The notes beneath the pieces are model-generated. The model saw only the letters and a list, made by a program, of their open reading frames with translations, was not told the origin of the DNA and did not search any database. A program made the translations under genes and the position numbers. Below are positions 56,590 through 64,000 of a stretch of DNA of 64,000 nt, piece by piece (within the stretch, counting starts at the first letter, position 1; the number at the start of each line of letters is the position of its first letter). Source of the stretch: Apoderus coryli (taxonomy: Eukaryota > Arthropoda > Insecta > Coleoptera > Attelabidae); contig OU452200.1 of assembly GCA_911728435.2 (NCBI GenBank), positions 37,773,715-37,837,714 on the forward strand, in the 5' to 3' direction.

Positions 56590-57791
56590 CGAGGGTTGGC
56601 AACCCTGGTGTTGCAATCTGGCAACTGACAGCTCTATCGTAAAGTTGGACATTTTTGAGGTTATACGTACTCAGAACGTTTTGACATACGAGCGCTATTT
56701 GTGTTATTTAGAGTAACTTAAAAGATTCATCTCGGCCCAAAAATGGAATTAAATCGTGAACATTTTCGTGCGATTATTTTTTACAACTTTCGACATGGAT
56801 TAACTCAACAACAGTGCATGGATGAACTTAATTCAATTTTTGGCGATGAAGCTCCATCAAGGACCAGTGTTTATCGAAGGTATGGTGAATTCAATCGTGG
56901 TCGTAGTTCACTCCAAGACAAATTTCGTGAAGATCATCCAAAATCAGTTGTTGTTCTGAAAACCATTGATGCTGTGCGCGAACTGATATTGCAAGATCGT
57001 CATGTGACCTATCTAGAGATTGAGACAACCTTAGGCATTAATGGGACCAGCATACATTCAATATTGCAGAAACATTTGACTGTCAAAAAAATTTGTTTGC
57101 GTTGGATCCCACACAATAATATGTCAATCGCTCAAAAAAAGGCTCGTGTCGATTGGTCGAAAGAAATGCTCAAAAAATACGATCGCGGTGCTTTGAAACA
57201 CGTCTAACATCGTGACAGGTGATGAGCCAAATCCAACAAAAGTTGTTCGCGCACGAAGCACTTCCAAGCAAATGGTCGCCTGTTTTTTCGGAAAAACTGA
57301 ACAAGTCGCAACCGCACCATTGAACAACCCGTAACAGTCAAGTCTGAATTGTACACAACCATTTGTGTGCCAGTTGTCTTCCAAGAAATCAGGAAAACCA
57401 ACCGCCGAAGACGGATCACTCTTCACCACAACCATGCGAGCTCTTACACATCGGCTCAAACAACTGCATTTTAGAGCACCCAAAACATCGTTTTGGTGAG
57501 TCATCCGCCGTATAGTCCTGACTTGGCACCGAATGACTTCTTTTTATTCCCATAGGTAAAAAACAAACTGAGAGGTCAATGTTTTTCGACACCTGAAGAA
57601 GCGGTTGCTGCATTCAGAATGTATGTTTTGAAGATACCTCAATCATAGTGGCAAAAGTGCTTTGACAATTGGTTCAAACGCATGCAAAAGTGTATAGATC
57701 TACATGGGGACTATTTTGAAAAATAAAGTGATTTTCGATGATTAATATTTGTTTTTGTTCTCTAATCCCGAAATATAAAAGGCAACCCTCG
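56590..57791 (+). mobile_element. mariner element with both ends, nested in family M
   Basis: Tips CGAGGGTTGGCAACCCTGGT (left) and, on the reverse strand at the right, CGAGGGTTGCCTTTTATATT, each next to TA (56588-56589 and 57792-57793). The left tip has lost about 26 bases seen in the copy at 16766. Confidence 0.88.
56743..57727 (+). pseudogene. mariner transposase, with internal deletion and stops
   Basis: Open for 154 codons (MELNREHFRAIIFYNFRHGL through KEMLKKYDRGALKHV), giving the full DNA-binding region. A frameshift, then VTGDEPNPTKVV, shows that about 22 residues after the first catalytic Asp were deleted (no S-W-I-Y-A-Y). Later scraps include HHNHASSYTSAQTTAF, where the second Asp has become Asn, and LAPNDFFLFP with the third Asp. 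Dead in several ways. Confidence 0.85.
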
Positions 57792-58456
57792 TATCTAGAG
57801 ATTACTTTAAAGATTTTTTTTTGCAATAGTTTTAATATAAACCAATATTTTGATAGCATTAAAAAGTTTGTTGGTTTAAATTTTATTCCACCCGTCCCGT
57901 TCTTCAAATGTACAAAAAAAGAAGGTACAAAATGTAATCCAGTATACCTGAAAGGTGTTTATATTGTACAACTTTTCTCTCATTTAACTAATCTAATGTA
58001 ACTCCTACCGTTTCCAAGATTCCAATTCTATCCCATTCTTATCTTGGACACAGTGTATATTTCATAGTATCTATGTAAAACGAGTTATGTTACTTATATA
58101 GATTTAAGGTAATTTTTGACTACACCCAAACGCTTAGGCTAAGATATAGAAAGCCGGTAGGAATAACGACAAGAACAACAACGCAATCGCGTTTAGCATG
58201 ACTGCTTGACCAATCTTGATAAGTTCTGTGTTGTGAAGAAATTTCAGCATACCTAATTATTTTCTTTGATAAATATTCAGGAAATATTTACTACTTAGAA
58301 ATTGGTTTTAAACATAATTAGATTATATTAGGAAAATGTACCTACCCACCGTTGCTGTTGTTGAAATGCCATTGATGTTCGATCTATTTTATGGTTGAAA
58401 GTTCTATAAACTCATAACGAAGTTATTTGTAGATTCAGCAGTTGTAGGAATACTTA

Positions 58457-58977
58457 AGGCGGGTTTAGCCAACTAATAATGCATAATTTTAGTGCATAAT
58501 GGATAATTTTTAAAACATGGCATTTACATGTACCTGTTTATACAACGAATAGTGTATAACTCATAATTTTCGTTCATAATGCATAATGCATAAGGTTGGG
58601 AACTTTCAACTTTATGCACTAAATTATGCAAAAAATATCACTACGCATGCGCCGCAAATAAATTATAAACACTTACATAACCTCAATTTACAAAATAAAC
58701 TAAATAATAATTGAAAATGTGATAATTAACAGAATTTTTAATTTGAAAGCTATTAAAACATAAATAAGTCCAACACAAAGTAAAAGCATTATCTTTAAAG
58801 ACAATGGTAATAGGTTAACCTGCTGTCTAGTCAATTGTCACTTTTCGCTTTATGCATAAAAGTTATGAGTTGGATAAACACCTATATTTTGTTGTGAATT
58901 ATCGATTATGCACTATGTATTGAGCATTATTCTTTATGCATTATGCACTATCCATTATTAGTTGGCTAAATCCGCCT
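58457..58977. mobile_element. PIF/Harbinger-like MITE, TTA target duplication
   Basis: Tips AGGCGGGTTTAGCCAACTAA (left) and, on the reverse strand at the right, AGGCGGATTTAGCCAACTAA, flanked by TTA (58454-58456 and 58978-58980). The interior carries many TGCATAAT copies near the ends. 521 bp, no ORF. A 3-bp T-W-A duplication is the mark of PIF/Harbinger. Confidence 0.8.
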
Positions 58978-59187
58978 TTACAGAAACAAAAAAAAAACAG
59001 CTTTGATGTTGTTAAGCTTTTTTCTTAGGGGTTTTTTGAAACAGATGAAAGTTGGGTAAACACTATAGGTAATATATGTTTAAATAATTTATTAATTAGG
59101 TATAACTACAAATTAAAAGGTTATGTTTAAAATAAAATTAAATAAAACTTATAATGCATCTGCTGCAAAATCTAGTCTTCTACTGAA

Positions 59188-59997
59188 TAGGGATGACAAC
59201 GATATATCGATATGTTAAAAATATCGATATATTTTTTTAATATATCGATATATTTTAATCGATATATTTCTTTCGATATATCGAAACAAATATCGATATA
59301 TACAACACGATATATCGGTACATTATCAAAATAAATGTATCTGCTACAGCTACTTTCTTTCGCTAGTTTTATTGACCCGGATTTATTAATCAGGATTTGT
59401 TGGATTTCTGAAGGCTCGATAAGTTTACCTAAAAGAGGCAAGGGGATTACGTATCCGGATCGCGATAGGCGCTAAAGTGGGGATGAATCAGAAAATGCGT
59501 TTTTAGCGAAAGAACATGTGAATCCACACGCGTTTGGATCCTGAAATCAGTAGCGAAAGAAAGCAGCTTACATACACAGGTTTAAAACTTAAAGGTCCTT
59601 GTTGTGTTGCCGTAGCAGTCGACGCACACAACAAAAAATCGAAATCGTCTAACAGGAAATAGATTATCAAAATTATTATTTCTAAGTTGTATTCCAGAAA
59701 ATTTTGAATTAATTGACCTAACCTAATGTAATTATTTCTAACAAATATTCTTACGGTTACATATGTATTTTCAGGCAAATAAATTTTAATGAATACTATT
59801 TTATTTCATTATTTGAATCTTTAAAATTTCAGGTTTATTTACAACTACAATCCACTCTAAAATAAAAATATCGCAAATATATCGATATATATAAAATATC
59901 GATATTTTTCATTCGATATATCGAGTATATCGATATATAGTTTCAATATATCATTTGATTCAATATATCGATATATTTATTTATTTTGCCATCCCTA
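59188..59997. mobile_element. hAT-like MITE rich in ATCGATAT, 8-bp target duplication
   Basis: Short tips TAGGGATGACAA (left) and, on the reverse strand at the right, TAGGGATGGCAA, flanked by an exact 8-bp repeat CTACTGAA (59180-59187 and 59998-60005). Both ends are stacks of ATATCGATATAT-like palindromes. Tips and 8-bp duplication fit hAT. Minus-strand open stretches in the middle have no transposase motif. Confidence 0.82.
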
Positions 59998-60009
59998 CTA
60001 CTGAATAAA

Positions 60010-60490
60010 TTAAACAAAGATCGCAGAAAGTATAAAACTAAAGTGAAAATAAGTAAAGACTCTGGATGCGGTACGCGGTAGTCAAAGGGTTGCCGAAAAG
60101 CACACGTGCAGTGACACGACAGGGGCGTACTAGCTATCGTTTGTTACAATATCCATTACTTAGATCTTTTCAGTGAGTTTAAAAATACCTTGTGATTAAA
60201 AATTCGCCTATTAAAAGTAGTTGGCAGCAATCTAAAATTGTTGAAAATAAACCGTTATTATCAACAATATTTACATTACATAACAAAATTCTACCGAGAT
60301 ATGTACGTAGGTACTTATATAAACACAAAAGCTACAAATAAATCTAATACTATTATTGCATATTTATTTGGCCGCCACAAACTAACATTTTGCAAAGTTA
60401 TTTACCTTGAACTCCTACATTCGCTTATATTTACATATAAAAACTTTTGTAATTAATATCCCTCCAGTTTATGAATCATTACGTAAATTT
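60010..60490. other. No gene recognised
   Basis: A 72-codon open stretch at 60238-60456 is AT-rich and has no motif. Nothing else is supported. Confidence 0.4.
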
Positions 60491-60499
60491 CATTTGTAC

Positions 60500-61150
60500 T
60501 GGGTGATCATTTATAAACGCACACCCCTATCTTAAACGGTTCAATAAGAATTTGCAATAAAACAAAGCTTTTTCAAAAAATTAAAACAAAAAGTAAAAGT
60601 AATTTACACAAAACTGAGAAAAAACCCAAAATATCTACAGAAAGAATCTTTGAATCTGTTTCCATTTACTTCAATGCATTTTTTCGAATCTTGTCCTTAA
60701 GTCGTTAATAGTGTTTATTAAAAATTCGGGAATATTTATAATTAAATCATAACTGCTTGATGGTCATCGAAGTCTCAAATTTGCCGATCCATTCTCTAAA
60801 ATTATTGTTGAAAAAGTCTTAAGCATCCCTGACGAGGTGTTCTGTCTTCCAAAAGAGCATCAATTTTGGAAGCCTCTTTGTCGTAAAGTTTGATATACTT
60901 TACGCATCGATTTTCGCGGGTTTTCTTCAAAATGTTTAAATCCATTTCTTCGTTTGCAGGAACTGTTCGTCTTTTTCTTTTCACACTTGAGGTTTCCCTA
61001 AATTTTCGGTACAGACGTGTACTTGTCGCTCTGGATACTGTCTTTCTGGATATAGTTGTTTATACTCCCGTAATGTAGAGGACGCGTTATAATTATTCAT
61101 ACAATAACCACATATTTTGCCGTTCTTCATTTGAAAAAATCATTTTTAAA
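60500..61150 (-). pseudogene. Tc1/mariner-type transposase N-terminal relic
   Basis: MIFSNEERQNMWLLYE near 61140 and, after frame changes, STRLYRKFRETSSVKRKRRT then VPANEEMDLNIL resemble the paired helix-turn-helix region of an insect Tc1/mariner-type family. No catalytic motifs are visible. A tip-like ACTGGGTGATCATTTATAAA lies at about 60498. Confidence 0.45.
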
Positions 61151-62500
61151 TAAACAATCTTTATATAATATATTATTCACAAAATGACAGTTATTACTAA
61201 TTTTAACTGACATTTCTATTTGACTTTTTACAACACAACAAAATCAAAACTTGTAGAAATAATTCCTCAAACAAGTTTTGATTTGGTTTGTAATTTCATT
61301 CACTCATATAGGTATGTAGATTAAAATGTAATTGGCCATTTTATTCGGCTAACTGACTGATGATGGTGGTATAGACCACCGAAACATGTTTCACTAATTA
61401 AAGAATTACTAATGAATTTGTTGAGGTGACGTATACAGGATATTTTATTTATACAAATAAAAATATTTGTTAATCCATAGGCACGTTGCCACAAAAAAGC
61501 AGCTTTATTTAGTAAACTTAGTAAAAGATTTAGGTATAGCGATTGTTCTTCGTCTTTCAACCTATAGAGTAATATACAGGGTGTTCCATTTGAGAAAAAT
61601 AAAGTGCCTATTTTTACTAGTTAACTATGCTACTGTAATCTGTAATTTGCGACGATCCTGTAACTTGATAGCCAATCTGGCATCGCTGCAGAATTACATA
61701 AGACCTGCCAAAACTTCATGAATTTCTCTTATCAAACGAAGAAATTACAATTGTTTTTCTGGAAACTGTTTTTCGTCAAAAAATATTAAAATAAATTAAA
61801 TATTCAAAAGCAGAACTTTCGTAGATTTTTTTTCCTTTTATTGACAAATTGTATTAATAAAACAACCCTATTACAAGGAAATACATACAGGACATTATGC
61901 AAATAAAATATTAAACACTGTCCACCACAACAACTTTTTGTTGGAAAGGGTCCTCACTGCAACTTCATGGACTTACCCAATACTGTAAATCTAATGGAAT
62001 TATAATGTAGAATATCTAACTTACACACAAAAGTAATAATAAGTATAATTTTCTATCGCATATCGTATATATATATTGCGAAATCATTTTTTTTTTGTAA
62101 CTTCAATAGATATTTGTGCGTTATTGCTTGCCCAACCCATAATTTTAATTTTCTTCTTTCTCTCTTAAGAATAGTATGTGTTTGAAACCGCAATGAGTCG
62201 TTTTATGCTGATGAATATTATTAATATATTATTTTATTGCATAGATAATAATATTACGGAAAAGAGAACAGAGTATTATTAATTAATGTTCTTGTAGAAA
62301 TTCATTGTGTTCCGCTATTGGCATCCAAGTATATTCGTTGCGTGATAAATCAACTAAAGGGTGTCCCAAAATTAACGGAAGATTTGAATTTGCCGCCATT
62401 TATGCAGTAGATTGTTTGCAACCCTAAAAACAAAACAAATCGTCAGCTGACAGTTTAGGCACAGCATTAATAAGTACAGCATTCGAACTCCACGTTAGCA
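61150..62500. other. No gene recognised; tip motifs only
   Basis: Transposon-tip motifs near 61576 (ACAGGGTGTTCCATTT) and 62358 (AAGGGTGTCCCAAAATTAAC), plus a short hairpin GGTGGTATAGACCACC near 61363-61381. No exon or transposase. Confidence 0.4.
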
Positions 62501-62739
62501 CTTTGAAATAAACTGTGACGTATACCGCCGCCATTTTGGGTTACACGTCAGGTCCTGACTAAGAATAATTATAGTTTTCGCTTTCTAACCACAGTACTGT
62601 ATTTTCATTTTTGTAAAAATATTTAAGTACATAATAATATCGCTGTCAATTTCAGAAATATTTGTGGTGTGTCATAGTGATTGAAAACAGCCTTGAGTGG
62701 TGGTATCAGTTAAATGTTGACATGATTGGGTGATTTTTA

Positions 62740-63190
62740 ATAATAATATTAATAAACACAACAATAATACAGACTTTATTAGTAAAAAAGACATTTTTAT
62801 AAAAGTTGAAGTAAGTAGGTAGCTTATGTTTACAAATTAATTTGTTCTATTACGTGTCAGACAGCGCTCTTAAACGAAAACCCCTGTAAACTTTTTATAT
62901 TCTCCGGTACAGCGTTGTAATATTTTGAAACCGTATAGGAAAATGACCGCTCAAAGATTGATGTTGTGTGTAGCGGTGGCAGTTTTATGAGAAATATTCA
63001 CATCATACACAGATCCCCGGAACTTCAATCTTTCATATAAGTATTCCGCCTTTTTCCATCTGATGATTTTATTAATCAAAATTAGTGAATGAAAATCCGA
63101 CATTGTTTCATTCTTAACCAGCCGATTTCCTTAATCTTAGCGCTAGCCGTGTGCCTGAATTCTGCATCAACGGAATCCTGTTCTCAATTT
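62740..63190 (-). pseudogene. LINE ORF2 C-terminus with 3' tail
   Basis: The minus strand gives WKKAEYLYERLKFRGSVYDV, then NISHKTATATHNINL, and in another frame RSFSYTVSKYYNAVPENIKS. This is the C-terminal signature of Jockey/CR1-like LINEs, with stops and a frameshift. The AT-rich tail lies near 62740-62770. It sits downstream of the THAP exon in the same orientation. Confidence 0.6.
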
Positions 63191-63415
63191 TAGTCAAACA
63201 AGGGCCATATATATATTGTCAATAATATAACCCCTAGCTGATTGCGTTAGCATGCTATCTCGCCACGCGTCAACTTGTGTTTAAGTTTCACTTGCATTTA
63301 GTTTAAAAACATATTAGATACTGCCATTTCGTAATATAAATTTTACGGTTATACAAATAGTTGTTATAAACGTAAAATTATCTAGTATTCATCTTTATTT
63401 TTACTTATTACTCAC

Positions 63416-63528
63416 CTAACAGGATCTGCGGGCAAGCGAAAAAAATGTTTAAACCAAGTGTACCGCTTATTGGGACAACATTTTACAGCACACACATGTC
63501 CTCCCTGATTGTTCATTCTATTAATCAT
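63416..63528 (-). CDS. THAP zinc-finger first-half exon
   Basis: On the minus strand a start at 63528 (or the in-frame Met at 63516) gives MINRMNNQGGHVCAVKCCPN, then KRYTWFKHFFRLPADPVR, ending in the donor GTTAG|GTGAGT. C-A-V-K-C-C is the opening of the C2CH finger and F-F-R-L-P-x-D is the conserved loop before the intron found at this place in THAP genes. The exon has no lesions. The second half (W ... C-x-x-H-F) was not found downstream to about 62200. THAP domains occur both in host regulators and in P-type transposases, and two P-like elements lie in this window, so either origin is possible. No flanking target duplication was found. Confidence 0.6.
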
Positions 63529-63719
63529 AAGATACTTTAATAAAAATAAAATCCTTTTAAATCTCACGAACACTATACCAAAAACACAGAATTAGATTTA
63601 AACACAATATTTATTTATCTCGTACACGCCGACAATGAACTATATATTGAACACAGGAGTGAACGGTATCTATCTACGTCTATGCGATTATTGTGACGTT
63701 TTAACCCATAATGGCGGCA

Positions 63720-64000
63720 TGCGCGCCTAGATGCGCAGGACGGCTCGCAAGCGGAAAGTCAGAATACTGTATTATTTATTATACTGTGACAGTATTATGT
63801 TACTTTGACAGTTGCAATCTTTCCACAATGTCTAGGTTCCCACGCTGCTCAATCAAATGTTTGTGTGATAGAAATTTAACCGACTGTGTATCTATCTGTA
63901 ACGGTCTCCAATATCCAAAGTCATTCAAATTGATAATATATAGCAGAAGTCGAAGTATTTGGTTGTTACGGGGGGCTTTATTTGAATCGATCGCAATTAT
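63720..64000. other. No gene recognised; CpG-richer upstream sequence
   Basis: TGCGCGCCTAGATGCGCAGG and nearby CpGs stand out from the AT-rich surroundings and lie upstream of the minus-strand THAP exon. No ORF. Confidence 0.35.

Larger units (their letters stand above)
55853..58055. mobile_element. Family M element (TA target) with a nested mariner
   Basis: Inverted tips CACTGTGTCCAAAATAAGAA (left) and, on the reverse strand at the right, CACTGTGTCCAAGATAAGAA, about 46 bases in all, with TA outside (55851-55852 and 58056-58057). After removal of the mariner (56590-57791) about 1.0 kb of non-coding sequence is left. Fragments of the family are at 9128-9495, 31440-31706 and 46805-46950. A non-autonomous Tc1/mariner-type element is likely. 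Confidence 0.78.
62527..63718. promoter_or_regulatory. Inverted ATGGCGGC motifs bracketing the THAP exon
   Basis: GCCGCCATTTTGGGTTACAC at 62527 and its inverted, slightly altered partner ending ACCCATAATGGCGGC at 63718 both contain the A-A-N-A-T-G-G-C-G-G-C core known as the YY1/Pho site. The right one lies about 190 bases upstream of the minus-strand THAP start, in a CpG-richer stretch, so it may be promoter sequence. The two could instead be ends of an element. Confidence 0.3.

Noticed and set aside
1..64000. CRISPR arrays, rRNA genes or bacterial operons
   Set aside because: No regularly spaced repeats, rRNA landmarks or ribosome-binding-site patterns; the sequence is clearly eukaryotic in character.

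Overview
The window looks like a gene-poor, AT-rich piece of an arthropod genome, most likely an insect. I infer this from spliced exons with GT/AG borders, from mariner, Tc1-like, pogo-like, hAT-like and P-like transposons, and from many 5'-truncated LINEs with short A/T-repeat tails. Nothing bacterial, organellar or viral was recognised. The species cannot be named from sequence alone. Most of the window is a transposon graveyard, with elements inserted into one another.

Host-type coding sequence is sparse. At 2691-5809 (+) three exons encode LDL-receptor class A repeats and a terminal scavenger-receptor Cys-rich-like domain. This is the 3' end of a secreted or membrane mosaic protein whose start lies left of the window; a nudel/corin-type mosaic protease is a candidate. 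At 63416-63528 (-) an exon encodes the first half of a THAP zinc finger and ends in a clean splice donor. At 44895-44967 (+) there is a weak candidate signal-peptide exon.

Layout: 0-2.7 kb LINE relics; 2.7-5.8 kb the LDLa/SRCR exons; 6-7.5 kb three LINE scraps in both orientations; 7.8-8.8 kb a fold-back element; 10.9-12.1 kb a P-like element with a 7-bp target duplication and half a THAP domain; 12.3-15.3 kb mariner and LINE relics plus a second end of that P-like family; 16.4-18.6 kb a mariner inside an older mariner-derived repeat; 19.7-31.2 kb LINE copies of several clades, two more copies of that repeat and a tRNA-like pol III unit; 31.9-33.1 kb a complete but dead Tc1/mariner-type element; 35.4-36.4 kb a mariner whose ORF is open but lacks the second catalytic Asp; 37.4-38.5 kb a Crypton-like tyrosine recombinase followed by a ~150-bp palindrome; 39.4-43.4 kb a fold-back element, a pogo-like element with a PHD-like finger, a DDE relic and a LINE end; 45.1-48.2 kb a Tc1-like element interrupted by a 1.57-kb element with AT target duplication; 48.9-50.2 kb a second P-like element with a perfect 8-bp duplication, a THAP first exon and a P-transposase-like C-terminus; 50.3-53.5 kb ~100-bp inverted repeats around an unrecognised ORF split by LINEs; 54.1-60.0 kb a run of palindromic or short inverted-repeat elements (three-arm array, TA-type element with nested mariner, PIF-like, hAT-like); 60-64 kb decayed transposase, LINE end and the THAP exon.

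The strongest leads are the two P-like/THAP elements with target duplications, the tyrosine recombinase with its neighbouring palindrome, and the inverted-repeat-bounded unknown ORF at 50.3-53.5 kb. All family names come from motifs read by eye; no database search was possible.
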